NCBI GenBank assembly: GCA_964650695.1
Contig: CAZYVA010000059.1
Span: forward strand, 1 to 12,441
Length of the DNA: 12,441 bases
Reading direction: 5' to 3'
Source: CAZYVA01 sp964650695
GTDB taxonomy: Bacteria > Bacillota > Clostridia > Lachnospirales > Lachnospiraceae
The translations under genes were made by a program, and so were the position numbers. Below the pieces are notes generated by a model. It was not told where the DNA came from. It did not search any database and worked only from the letters and a program-made list of their open reading frames with translations. Below are positions 5,537-12,441 of the stretch, in pieces (the first letter of the stretch is position 1; every line of letters starts with the position of its first letter).

Positions 5537-7443
5537 AACATATTATTATCGGGACCGCCGGGCATATCGATCACGGGAAAACCACCTTAATCAAAGCGCT
5601 GACCGGAAGGAACACAGACCGCTGGGAGGAAGAACAGAAACGGGGGATCACCATTGACCTTGGATTTACGTGGTTTGATCTTCCAAGCGGCGACCGTGCA
5701 GGGATTATCGACGTACCCGGCCATGAAAAGTTCATCAACAACATGGTGGCCGGGGTTGTGGGGATGGATCTGGTGCTGCTTGTTGTGGCGGCGGATGAGG
5801 GAATCATGCCCCAGACCAGGGAGCACATGGATATATTAAATCTTCTTGGAATTGAGAAAAGCATTATCGTCCTCAATAAATGTGACATCGTGGACGGGGA
5901 ATGGTTGGATCTGGTTGAGGAAGAAGTGAAGGAAGAACTTCAAGGCACCTTCCTGGAAGCCGCTCCTGTGGTGAAAGTATCTGCGGTGACGAAGGAAGGG
6001 CTGGATGATTTGGTGGCCCTCATCGATCATATGACGAGGGAGGAATTGGTGCCGAAAGATGTCAGCACCATTCCGAGGCTTCCGATAGACCGGGTATTTA
6101 GCCTTCCTGGATTTGGGACGATCATCACCGGCACGCTGGTATCCGGGACCATCCATAAAGAGGACACGCTGGAAATGTATCCCATTGGCAAAGAGAGCAA
6201 AATCCGCAGCATACAGGTACATGAAGTCGATCAAAGCGTTTGTTACGCCGGACAGCGCGTGGCAGTCAATTTGTCAAATATTAAGAAAAAAGAAATCGAG
6301 AGAGGGTGCGTGCTCGCCCCTCCGGGAAGCATGAAAACGACAGACCTTTTGGATGTAAAGCTGAATATACTGGAAAACTCCGCGCGCATTTTACAGAACC
6401 ACGCAAGGCTGCATTTTTTTACGGGGACAAGCGAGATCCTCTGCCGGGCGGTACTTCTTGACAAGCAGGAGATTGGGCCAGGGGAGAGCGGTTATGTGCA
6501 GCTTCGGCTGGAGAGTAAAACAGCGGTACGCCGGGGAGATAAGTTTGTCGTCCGTTTTTACTCACCGATGGAAACGATTGGCGGTGGCGTGATACTGGAG
6601 CCGAACCCTACCTATAAAAAACGGTTCCAGGAAACGGCTATCGAAGAGTTGAAAAGAAAAGAATCCGGCTCTTCGGCGGATATCATTGAACTGCATGTGA
6701 AGGACCACGCGGACACGATGATCACTGTGGCAGAACTTGCAAAGTTGACGGCTTTATCCTCGGAGGAAGTAAAGGAAGACATCCGTGGGCTGGAAGCTTC
6801 AGGGACAGTAGTTGTTTTTCCGATGGGGAAAAATACTTATGTGTTCCATGCGGATGCTTTGCGTTTGGCGCAGGAAACGCTTACGGATACTTTGAAAGCT
6901 TATGAAAAAAAATACCCCTATCGCTATGGCATCAAAAAAGCACAGGTACAGATGAGCTGCTTCCCCAAAATGAAGCCGAATGTGTTTGACCGTATGGTAG
7001 GGCTTTTGGAAGAGAAAAAGGCTGTCAGACGGGTGGATGAGTTTTTATGTACTCCGGAATATGAAGTGTGCCGGGATGAAACCTATCAAATGGTATCGGA
7101 GAAGCTTTTGTCCACTTTTGAGTGCGCAAAATTTGATTTTGTCAGGTACTCGGAAATCGAGGTGGGCGTTCCCGGAGAGATTGCGGATGATATTTTGAAT
7201 ATTCTTCTGGAAGAAAAAAAGATCGTAAAGGTCACGGAAGATATGTATACACTTTCCGCGTATATGCGGCAGGCGAAGGAAGCGATCCTTGCAAAGCTTG
7301 CGGATGACCCGGTCATCACCATTGCACAGGTCAGGGATATGTTTGCAACGAGCAGAAAGAGCGCGAAACCGATTCTGGAATATATGGATAGCATCAAGAT
7401 AACAAAAAAGACCGGCGGAGAAAGTGAAAGGGTAGCATACTGA
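5533..7443 (+). CDS. selB: Selenocysteine-specific elongation factor SelB
   Basis: A GTPase that carries Sec-tRNA(Sec) to the ribosome and binds the SECIS hairpin. 636 residues, near the 614 of E. coli. G motifs: GHIDHGKT (10-17), the RGITIDLGF switch I region, DVPGH (60-64) and NKCD (115-118), followed by EF-Tu-like beta-barrel domains and about 250 residues of C-terminal winged-helix repeats that bind the SECIS. The start overlaps the selA stop by four bases (ATGA), with AAAGGA near 5519-5524. The stop overlaps the next ATG (TGATG). The protein is full length with no internal stop, so the Sec-decoding machinery looks functional, provided selC exists elsewhere in the genome. Confidence 0.96.
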   Translation: MKHIIIGTAGHIDHGKTTLIKALTGRNTDRWEEEQKRGITIDLGFTWFDLPSGDRAGIIDVPGHEKFINNMVAGVVGMDLVLLVVAADEGIMPQTREHMDILNLLGIEKSIIVLNKCDIVDGEWLDLVEEEVKEELQGTFLEAAPVVKVSAVTKEGLDDLVALIDHMTREELVPKDVSTIPRLPIDRVFSLPGFGTIITGTLVSGTIHKEDTLEMYPIGKESKIRSIQVHEVDQSVCYAGQRVAVNLSNIKKKEIERGCVLAPPGSMKTTDLLDVKLNILENSARILQNHARLHFFTGTSEILCRAVLLDKQEIGPGESGYVQLRLESKTAVRRGDKFVVRFYSPMETIGGGVILEPNPTYKKRFQETAIEELKRKESGSSADIIELHVKDHADTMITVAELAKLTALSSEEVKEDIRGLEASGTVVVFPMGKNTYVFHADALRLAQETLTDTLKAYEKKYPYRYGIKKAQVQMSCFPKMKPNVFDRMVGLLEEKKAVRRVDEFLCTPEYEVCRDETYQMVSEKLLSTFECAKFDFVRYSEIEVGVPGEIADDILNILLEEKKIVKVTEDMYTLSAYMRQAKEAILAKLADDPVITIAQVRDMFATSRKSAKPILEYMDSIKITKKTGGESERVAY

Positions 7444-8354
7444 TGAATTTGAAACAACTGGAAGCGTTTGTCCGTGTGGCAGAGAGCGAGAGCTTTTCCA
7501 AGGCGGCAAAGGAGCTTTATCTGACGCAGCCTACGATCAGTGCGCATATTGCATCGTTGGAAAAAGAATTCAAGACGAGGCTGCTTGTGCGCAATACAAA
7601 AGCAGTCGCGCTGTCGGCGGACGGGCAGGTACTTTACAAATACGCGAGGCAAATTGTAGATTTGGAGGACCGTATCGAGGAGTATTTCCATAAAGACGAT
7701 GCGGCGGGGATACATGAAATTATGATTGCGGCTTCCACGATACCAGCGCAATATCTGGTTCCGCAGATTTTGACACGGTTTCAGGAAAGTTATCCGGAGG
7801 AGCAGATTAAGCTCGTGGAGACGGACAGCGCAGGCGTGGTGTCCCGGATTGTAGACCAGACGGCAGAGATTGGGTTTACCGGAACAGTGCTGGAAAAAAA
7901 GCATTGTATTTATTTGCCTTTCTATAAAGATACGCTGGTAATCGTGACGCCAAATACGGAAAAATATCAAAGATTAGCAAAAGAGCAGGAGGGGGATATC
8001 TCATGGCTGATGAATGAGTCCGTGATTCTCCGGGAGAAAGGTTCTGGGACCCGCAAAGAAGCAGAGAAACAGTTGAAAAAAGCCGGGATTCTGTACAGCC
8101 AGTTGAACATTATCGCAAGCATTGACAATCAGGAAACCATCAAACGTTCCATTCGACAGGGGATGGGGATTTCCGTGCTGTCAAGGCTTGCCACAACAGA
8201 TGAAGTAGCGGATGGGCATCTTCTGACGTTTCCAATCCCACTGGCGGATGATGGGAGGGACATCAACCTCGTCTATAATCGGAACAAGCCGTTGACACGG
8301 AGCGCGGAGCGGTTCGTGACGGTTGTGAAAGAGATGTATGGGCTTAATGCATAG
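7443..8354 (+). CDS. LysR-family transcriptional regulator of the selenium cluster
   Basis: 303 residues, typical LysR length. A winged helix-turn-helix occupies residues about 1-60 (MNLKQLEAFVRVAE.., SFSKAAKELYLTQPTISAHI), followed by a linker helix and a periplasmic-binding-protein-like effector domain from about residue 90. It is fused in the operon by a one-base overlap with selB (TGATG). A LysR protein in this operon position is known from clostridial selenium clusters. The ligand is unknown; a selenium or sulfur compound is a guess. The dyad at 1936-1958, upstream of yedF, is a reasonable binding site, which would make the regulator autoregulated. Only a poor ribosome binding site precedes it (GAAAGGG about 10 bases upstream), so translation is probably coupled to selB. 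Confidence 0.9.
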   Translation: MNLKQLEAFVRVAESESFSKAAKELYLTQPTISAHIASLEKEFKTRLLVRNTKAVALSADGQVLYKYARQIVDLEDRIEEYFHKDDAAGIHEIMIAASTIPAQYLVPQILTRFQESYPEEQIKLVETDSAGVVSRIVDQTAEIGFTGTVLEKKHCIYLPFYKDTLVIVTPNTEKYQRLAKEQEGDISWLMNESVILREKGSGTRKEAEKQLKKAGILYSQLNIIASIDNQETIKRSIRQGMGISVLSRLATTDEVADGHLLTFPIPLADDGRDINLVYNRNKPLTRSAERFVTVVKEMYGLNA

Positions 8355-8399
8355 CCGTTTGGAAGCAGCCTGGATGGCTGTACGGTAAAGGAGGTTTCT

Positions 8400-9539
8400 A
8401 TGATCTATTTCGATAATGCAGCAACGACCATGAAAAAACCGCAGCAGGTGATTGACGCAGTAGTGGAGGCGATGACATCCATGGGGAATGCGGGGCGAGG
8501 GGCGAATGAAGCGTCCTTAAGCGCATCCCGCGTCATTTATGACGCAAGGGATAGGCTTTGCCGTCTGTTCCATGGGGAAGACCCGCGGCAGATTGTATTT
8601 ACCGCCAATTCCACGGAGAGCCTGAACATGGCCATCAAAGGGATTTTGAATCCGGGTGACCATGTGGTCACGACGATGGCGGAACACAACTCCGTCCTCC
8701 GCCCGTTGTATGAGATGGAAAAACGGGGTGTAGGGCTTACAATTGTAAAAGCCGACCGGAAAGGGGTTGTGGCATTGGCAGATATCCGGGCTGCCATGAG
8801 GGCGGATACAAGAATGCTGCTCTTAAGCAATGCCTCGAACCTTACGGGAAACTATACAGATCTTGTGCCTATCGGGGCATTGGCAAAAGAATATGGGGCA
8901 TTGCTGGTCGTTGATGCATCCCAGACGGCGGGCGTTTTTCCGATTGATGTACAGAAAATGCAAATAGACGTCCTTTGTTTCACCGGGCATAAAGGGCTTT
9001 TGGGTCCACAGGGAACCGGCGGCATGTATGTTAGGGAAGGCTTAAATATCCGTCCGTTGAAAACCGGAGGAAGCGGCATCCAGACATTCAGCAAGACCCA
9101 TCCCATCCAGATGCCCACCGCGCTGGAGGCCGGGACATTAAACGGACATGGGATCGCGGGGCTTCGGGCGGCAATCGCCTATCTTGAGGAAACGGGGATG
9201 GACCGTATCCGGGAAAAAGAGCAGAAACTCATGTGGCAGTTTTATGAAGGTGTTAAAAACATCCCAAGCGTGACGGTCTATGGCGATTTTTCCCAAAAAG
9301 AACGTTGTGCCATCGTCTCCCTGAATATTGGGGACTACGATTCCGGCGAAGTCAGCGATGCGCTGCTCACCGACTACGGGATATCCACCCGGCCGGGCGG
9401 GCACTGCGCACCTTTGATGCATGAAGCATTAGGAACCGTAGAGCAAGGCGCGGTGCGTTTTAGCTTTTCCCATTATAATACCGAAGAGGAAATCGAAACG
9501 GGCATCCGTGCCATCCGTGAACTGGCGGTGGAAGAGTAA
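8400..9539 (+). CDS. Class V PLP cysteine desulfurase (putative selenium/sulfur donor)
   Basis: 379 residues of the NifS/SufS superfamily, in the shorter clostridial cysteine desulfurase subfamily. Residues: the N-terminal DNAATT (5-10), His96 in AEHNSVLRP, Asp172 and Gln175 in DASQTAG, the PLP Lys198 in TGHKGLLGPQG and the catalytic loop RPGGHCAP with Cys336. This loop is of the short SufS-like type. It removes sulfur from cysteine, or selenium from selenocysteine, to give a persulfide or perselenide on Cys336. Next to the sel genes it probably supplies selenium to SelD; that role is inferred. The start has AAAGGAGG (8387-8394), 5 bases upstream. The 45-base gap from the LysR gene holds a hairpin CAGCC/GGCTG (8366-8380) that may be extended by CCGT/ACGG and lies beside the ribosome binding site. 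Confidence 0.9.
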   Translation: MIYFDNAATTMKKPQQVIDAVVEAMTSMGNAGRGANEASLSASRVIYDARDRLCRLFHGEDPRQIVFTANSTESLNMAIKGILNPGDHVVTTMAEHNSVLRPLYEMEKRGVGLTIVKADRKGVVALADIRAAMRADTRMLLLSNASNLTGNYTDLVPIGALAKEYGALLVVDASQTAGVFPIDVQKMQIDVLCFTGHKGLLGPQGTGGMYVREGLNIRPLKTGGSGIQTFSKTHPIQMPTALEAGTLNGHGIAGLRAAIAYLEETGMDRIREKEQKLMWQFYEGVKNIPSVTVYGDFSQKERCAIVSLNIGDYDSGEVSDALLTDYGISTRPGGHCAPLMHEALGTVEQGAVRFSFSHYNTEEEIETGIRAIRELAVEE

Positions 9540-9547
9540 GGCGAGTT

Positions 9548-9565
9548 ACGATTCACAGGAATCGT
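9548..9565 (+). other. Hairpin between the desulfurase and DUF3343 genes
   Basis: ACGATTC (9548-9554) pairs perfectly with GAATCGT (9559-9565) around the loop ACAG. It is just after the desulfurase stop and has no U-run, so it is not a classic terminator. GTGGG (9564-9568) can alternatively pair with a CCCAC about 15 bases later. It could tune mRNA stability or read-through to the DUF3343 gene. Confidence 0.4.
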
Positions 9566-9674
9566 GGGGCTTTATGCGCCAATCCCACTTCCATCCATAG
9601 ACGGAACCCGGCGCGGCACAGGCGGGCTTATTGTCCGCAAAGCTAGCGGGCTAGACGGAGAAATGGAGAATCAT

Positions 9675-9911
9675 ATGAAAAAAAAGGAATTAAGGCTTGT
9701 CGTGACGTTCCATACAACAGCGGACGCGATGGCGATGGAAAAAGCCTGTAAGGAGCATCATGTTCCAGGAAGGATCATACCGGTGCCGAGGGAAATATCG
9801 GCGGGCTGCGGATTGTCATGGTGCGCACAGCTTAGCGACAGGGAAGCGGTGGCAGATATGATGAAGGAAGCCGGTATCACGGAAGAAGAGATTTATGAAA
9901 TTATGGTTTAA
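9675..9911 (+). CDS. DUF3343 small putative Se/S carrier-like protein
   Basis: 78 residues resembling the DUF3343 family, named for a putative selenium or sulfur carrier role. Start ATG 9675 is preceded by GGAG (9665-9668); an ATG at 9564 in the same frame lacks a good site and would add an unlike N-terminus. It begins KKKELRLVVTFHTTADAMAMEKACKE, a ferredoxin-like alpha/beta pattern, and contains GRIIPVPREISAGCGLSWC with Cys45 and Cys50, plus Cys25. A cysteine in the CGLSWC stretch is the likely carrier site. It is downstream of the cysteine desulfurase, and co-location of these two genes with selD is a recurring clostridial pattern. Accepting selenium from the desulfurase is an inference. 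The last gene before the terminator. Confidence 0.75.
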   Translation: MKKKELRLVVTFHTTADAMAMEKACKEHHVPGRIIPVPREISAGCGLSWCAQLSDREAVADMMKEAGITEEEIYEIMV

Positions 9912-9920
9912 ACAGAAGCA

Positions 9921-9956
9921 AAGGCTATCCTGCCCCATGTGGTACAGGATAGCCTT
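9921..9956. terminator. Bidirectional terminator between the sel operon and thiT
   Basis: AAGGCTATCCTG (9921-9932) pairs perfectly over 12 bases with CAGGATAGCCTT (9945-9956) around a 12-base loop. It sits 10 bases after the DUF3343 stop. The plus side lacks a U-run (AACGCCCC follows), and the minus side has TTTGCTTCTGTTT, so it may mainly end thiT transcription on the minus strand while also blocking the operon. The core resembles the hairpin at 10825-10860. Confidence 0.7.
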
Positions 9957-10031
9957 AACGCCCCATACAGATGAACGTCCCCAAGGAGCGGCCTGTCCTA
10001 TGGTTTGTCTGGATTTCTTTTCGGGTTTCCC

Positions 10032-10595
10032 CTAATTTTCCAGACTTCGTTTTACCCGTGCCAGCGTTTTTGCGAAGGGCGGCAGAGAAATTAAGATCAG
10101 CGTGACAATTCCTTCCGCGCCCAGGTAGCTGCCTTGATAAAGCGCGGAATAAACCCACGGATTCATTCCTTCGGGGGCATAAGATGCAAAAAAGACTACG
10201 CCGGATAATGTAGAGCATACAAAGCGGCCGAGTACCCCAACGACATATCCTGCCTGTAGCCCGTATTTTTTATTGGAGAAAAAGCCGGACAAGCCCAGAG
10301 CGCCGAATGCCAGGGGGTAATCCAGCAAAACTTGCGGGACGGACAGCATATAAGGGTCAATGATAAACTGTAAAAGCCCATATGCGGCCCCGGTTAAAAT
10401 CCCATACCTGGGGCCAAGCCAATATCCAATTAAAACAATAAACAGCATGGATAATAAGGTGACGGATCCGCCCATTGGCATCTCCCATAATTTGATATAG
10501 GATGTGACCATTGCGAGGGCGATGCCCATTGCAGAAAAAACGAGTTTCTTTGTTGCGCCAGCAGAATGGCTAGCGGCATGACCTGTGTTTGCCAT
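10032..10595 (-). CDS. thiT: Thiamine ECF transporter substrate-binding protein ThiT
   Basis: 187 residues with about six hydrophobic segments, an S-component of an ECF-type vitamin transporter. The family's motifs are present: LWEMPMGGSVTLLSM (36-50), GYWLGPRYGI, QFIIDPY (76-82) and LDYPLAFGALGL. It binds thiamine in the membrane and works with shared EcfA/EcfT subunits encoded elsewhere. Start ATG 10595 has an AAGGAG-type site about 8 bases upstream. A TPP riboswitch and a consensus promoter precede it, so expression should fall when TPP is plentiful. It is separated from the sel operon by a terminator and faces it tail to tail. Confidence 0.93.
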   Translation of the reverse strand: MANTGHAASHSAGATKKLVFSAMGIALAMVTSYIKLWEMPMGGSVTLLSMLFIVLIGYWLGPRYGILTGAAYGLLQFIIDPYMLSVPQVLLDYPLAFGALGLSGFFSNKKYGLQAGYVVGVLGRFVCSTLSGVVFFASYAPEGMNPWVYSALYQGSYLGAEGIVTLILISLPPFAKTLARVKRSLEN

Positions 10596-10607
10596 ATGTA
10601 ATTCTCC

Positions 10608-10690
10608 TTTCCTTACGCCGGCATTACCCGGATCAAGTTAAAGGGTTCGTGCTTTTGCACATCTCAGCCAGAACGGCACCCCGGTGACAA
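10608..10690 (-). promoter_or_regulatory. TPP (thiamine pyrophosphate) riboswitch
   Basis: On the minus strand the conserved THI-box pieces are in order: GGGGTGCC, then GGCTGAGA, then ACCCTTTAACTTGATC, then GGGTAATGCCGGCGTAAGGA. This is the standard TPP aptamer. The 3' end abuts the thiT Shine-Dalgarno sequence (rc of ctcct at 10604-10608). No terminator hairpin lies between aptamer and start codon, so translational control is likelier than attenuation. Confidence 0.95.
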
Positions 10691-10695
10691 GCCAT

Positions 10696-10724
10696 ACGAT
10701 AACCTCTTTTGGAGAGGATGTCAA
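10696..10724 (-). promoter_or_regulatory. Promoter of the TPP riboswitch and thiT
   Basis: Minus strand: a perfect TTGACA (10724-10719), 17 bases, then TATCGT (10701-10696). The start should be near 10690, right at the aptamer. The spacer itself contains the dyad CCTCT (10703-10707)/AGAGG (10713-10717). Confidence 0.75.
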
Positions 10725-10750
10725 GGCTTTTTGGAAGGATATATTAAATG

Positions 10751-10790
10751 GATATTTTTGAATATTTTTGGAATTTTTTGGTTTTTTGAA
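10751..10790. repeat. Phased T-tracts upstream of the thiT promoter
   Basis: Four consecutive near-10-base units each carry a run of five or six T (10755-10759, 10765-10769, 10774-10779, 10782-10787), mostly ending in G. The spacing is near one helical turn. Such phased A/T-tracts are known to bend DNA; here they lie about 30-65 bases upstream of the thiT -35 box. Function is inferred; a chance AT-rich remnant is possible. Confidence 0.6.
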
Positions 10791-10824
10791 GCAGCTATCC
10801 CGTTTTATGCAAGCCAGGGATCAA

Positions 10825-10860
10825 TAAACGGGTCTGTCCCACACGGTACAGACCCGTTTA
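10825..10860 (-). terminator. Terminator of the SDR gene
   Basis: TAAACGGGTCTGT (10825-10837) pairs perfectly over 13 bases with ACAGACCCGTTTA (10848-10860) around a 10-base loop. It lies just beyond the stop of the minus-strand SDR gene (10880), with TTTATTG following the stem on that strand. Confidence 0.8.
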
Positions 10861-10879
10861 TCAGTATGCCAAATGGTAA

Positions 10880-11653
10880 TTACAAAACAGTATAACCTCC
10901 GTCAACAGGGCAGATCACTCCGTTTACATAGGTGGAGAATGGAGATGCGAGGAAAATGGCCGCTGTGTCCAGTTCCCCCTCTTTTCCATATCTTGCCATT
11001 GGGATCATAGTGCGTGCATAGTTCTGGAAGAATTCACTCTCCAAGGTTTCCTTGGTAAGTGGCGTCTCAAAATAGCCTGGGCAGATCGAATTTACTGTGA
11101 TGCCCTTGTCTCCCCATTCTGCCGCGAGTGCCCGCGTTAGATTTACAACGCCGCCCTTTGCTGCATGGTACGGGCTGGCCGGGGCAATCTTGTTGCCGAC
11201 AAGGCCATACATGGAAGCGATATTGATAATGCGTCCGTACCCAGCCGGGATCATTGCCTTTTTGGCAACGGCACGTGCCATTTTAAAGGTTCCCGCAAGG
11301 TCGATATTTACTTCGTTCATAAACTGTTCGTCCGTGATGTCCTCCGCAGGGGCGACAGCGCCGGTTCCCGCATTATTGATCAGGATGTCGATTTTCCCCA
11401 TTTTCTCCAGGATTTCATCTACAGCTTTCTCAATGTTCTCCGTATCGGTAATATCACATTTAATACCGATGGCTTTCACGCCATAGGTTTCTGCGATATG
11501 CGCAGCATTTTCTTCTACCAACTGTTGGCGTCTTGCCAGGCAGACAATGTTGCAGCCCTGATTCGCCAGTGCGTGCGCCATCTGCACCCCAAGGCCGGTG
11601 GATGCTCCGGTCACTACCGCTGTTTGTCCGGTAAGGTCAAAATAGTTTTTCAT
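10880..11653 (-). CDS. SDR family oxidoreductase (gluconate 5-dehydrogenase-like)
   Basis: 257 residues, a classical short-chain dehydrogenase. The nucleotide-binding motif TGASTGLG is at 15-22 (Rossmann fold), NNAG at 93-96, and the catalytic Ser147, Tyr162 and Lys166 (YHAAK). A GGxxxL-type end (VDGGYTVL) closes the fold. It reduces or oxidises a sugar acid, ketone or alcohol with NAD(P)H. The overall pattern resembles gluconate 5-dehydrogenase, but the substrate cannot be told from sequence. Start ATG 11653 has AGGAGG about 7 bases upstream. It is a separate unit with a terminator at 10825-10860. Confidence 0.9.
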   Translation of the reverse strand: MKNYFDLTGQTAVVTGASTGLGVQMAHALANQGCNIVCLARRQQLVEENAAHIAETYGVKAIGIKCDITDTENIEKAVDEILEKMGKIDILINNAGTGAVAPAEDITDEQFMNEVNIDLAGTFKMARAVAKKAMIPAGYGRIINIASMYGLVGNKIAPASPYHAAKGGVVNLTRALAAEWGDKGITVNSICPGYFETPLTKETLESEFFQNYARTMIPMARYGKEGELDTAAIFLASPFSTYVNGVICPVDGGYTVL

Positions 11654-11668
11654 GTTCAGCCTCCTTTT

Positions 11669-11707
11669 TTGAATGATGATTGAATGATTACATATTACAT
11701 ATTATCT
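11669..11707. repeat. Short direct repeats in the SDR leader
   Basis: TTGAATGAT occurs at 11669-11677 and 11680-11688 (11-base period), followed by ATTACAT twice in tandem (11687-11693, 11694-11700) and a degenerate third unit ATTATCT (11701-11707). They lie just upstream of the SDR ribosome binding site. Whether they bind a regulator is unknown. No convincing promoter -35 was found for this gene; TATGAT at 11718-11713 on the minus strand is a possible -10. Confidence 0.4.
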
Positions 11708-11810
11708 ATTTTATCATAAAATCAGAGCATAGGATAGGCTTATTTTTATGAAAAATCATTCTGGAAATTGAGAAGTGTTTCCGTCTATTCTTTCCGTCAT
11801 TGTTCTTTTG

Positions 11811-11819
11811 TGTTATACT
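11811..11819 (+). promoter_or_regulatory. Candidate extended -10 promoter of recQ
   Basis: TG-N-TATACT (11811-11819) is an extended -10 element; the -35 region is weak. The predicted start near 11826 gives a leader of about 150 bases. An inverted repeat TGTTACG (11821-11827)/CGTAACA (11865-11871) and CATAC/GTATG lie in it. No known riboswitch class is recognised. Confidence 0.4.
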
Positions 11820-11977
11820 TTGTTACGGGGTTTTTGTTCCCTTATCTTTGTCTTTGTGTGGCTTCGTAACACATGGGAAAAGGATACCATACAAGGGAAA
11901 GTATGCGGGCGGACATTCACAGGCGCTTCACCCATATCCATGAAGGCCGTTGTGGACTGTAATGATGGGAGTACACC

Positions 11978-12441
11978 ATGACAAAATATGACATCTTAGA
12001 GAAATACTTTGGTTATTCTTCTTTCCGTGAGGGGCAGGAAACATTGATCGATGGCATCCTGCAAGGGCAGGATGTGTTTGGCGTTATGCCGACAGGGGCG
12101 GGAAAGTCCCTCTGTTATCAGATCCCGGCGCTTCTTCTGCCAGGGATGACGCTTGTAGTGTCTCCGCTGATTTCCCTGATGAAGGATCAGGTTTCTGCGC
12201 TGAACCAGGCGGGCATCCATGCGGCATACCTTAACAGTTCGCTGACGCCGGGGCAGTATCGGATGGCGCTTCGGCGTATGCAGGAAAATCAGTATAAAAT
12301 CGTTTATGTTGCCCCGGAGAGGCTTTTGACGGACAGCTTCTTAGAAGTGGTATCCGGGATGGAGCTTTCCCTCCTCAGTGTAGATGAGGCGCACTGTATT
12401 TCCCAGTGGGGACAGGATTTCAGGCCAAGCTACTTAAAGAT
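11978..12441 (+). CDS. recQ: RecQ DNA helicase, N-terminal part (runs off window)
   Basis: The first 154 codons of a superfamily 2 ATP-dependent DNA helicase used in recombination and repair. Motif 0 FREGQ (16-20), Walker A MPTGAGKS (37-44), motif Ia VSPLISLMKDQ (61-71), the DEAH box (136-139) and the aromatic-rich loop WGQDFRPSY (144-152) are all present and in order. ATG 11978 has GGGAG about 8 bases upstream. It is transcribed away from the SDR gene. The C-terminal helicase half and any RQC/HRDC domains are beyond the window. Confidence 0.93.
   Translation, partial: MTKYDILEKYFGYSSFREGQETLIDGILQGQDVFGVMPTGAGKSLCYQIPALLLPGMTLVVSPLISLMKDQVSALNQAGIHAAYLNSSLTPGQYRMALRRMQENQYKIVYVAPERLLTDSFLEVVSGMELSLLSVDEAHCISQWGQDFRPSYLK

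Noticed and set aside
9564..9674. DUF3343 start at ATG 9564
   Set aside because: The added 37 residues do not resemble the family and cover a hairpin; ATG 9675 has GGAG at 6 bases.
11775..11981. A 68-codon hydrophobic frame upstream of recQ
   Set aside because: It has no ribosome binding site and overlaps the recQ start and leader in another frame; its hydrophobicity comes from T-rich promoter DNA.
1..12441. CRISPR arrays, insertion sequences, integrase or phage genes
   Set aside because: No repeat-spacer pattern, transposase, terminal inverted repeats or phage-like genes were seen.

Overview
The window looks like chromosomal DNA of an anaerobic Gram-positive clostridium, most likely a Lachnospiraceae-type gut Firmicute. 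The basis is family knowledge plus sequence: strong AGGAGG-type ribosome binding sites, clostridial promoters of the TTG-N17-TATAAT type, an ECF thiamine transporter behind a TPP riboswitch, and a selenium cluster with the clostridial yedF-selD-selA-selB order. No database search was possible, so the taxonomic call is an inference.

Left end (1-1934): a serine tRNA (anticodon UGA, minus strand, cut by the window edge) with its promoter; a cysteine-rich DUF2284 protein (minus); a secreted Big2/transglutaminase-like protein (plus); and a 30-codon remnant that resembles the start of another Big2 domain.

Centre (1936-9956): a selenium operon, all on the plus strand. The order is yedF, then a 396-base structured gap with a second promoter, then selD, selA, selB, a LysR-type regulator, a class V PLP cysteine desulfurase and a small DUF3343 protein, closed by a strong hairpin terminator. 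The selD gene carries an in-frame UGA at codon 16, in the catalytic position, followed by a bacterial-type SECIS hairpin. It is therefore a selenoprotein, and the true gene starts at 3075, not at the first uninterrupted methionine at 3237. selD, selA, selB and the LysR gene are tightly packed (TAATG, ATGA and TGATG junctions). A perfect interrupted dyad with a T-N11-A core lies about 64 bases upstream of the predicted yedF transcription start, where LysR-type regulators normally bind.

How the genes fit together: the cysteine desulfurase and DUF3343 protein probably mobilise and carry selenium. SelD turns it into selenophosphate, SelA converts Ser-tRNA(Sec) to Sec-tRNA(Sec), and SelB delivers that tRNA to UGA/SECIS codons, including the one in selD itself. 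YedF is a TusA/DsrE-type protein associated with selenium traits. The LysR protein is the likely controller. selC (tRNA-Sec) is not in this window.

Right end (9957-12441): thiT on the minus strand with TPP riboswitch, a consensus promoter and helically phased T-tracts upstream; an SDR oxidoreductase (minus) with its own terminator; and the first 154 codons of recQ (plus), running off the window.
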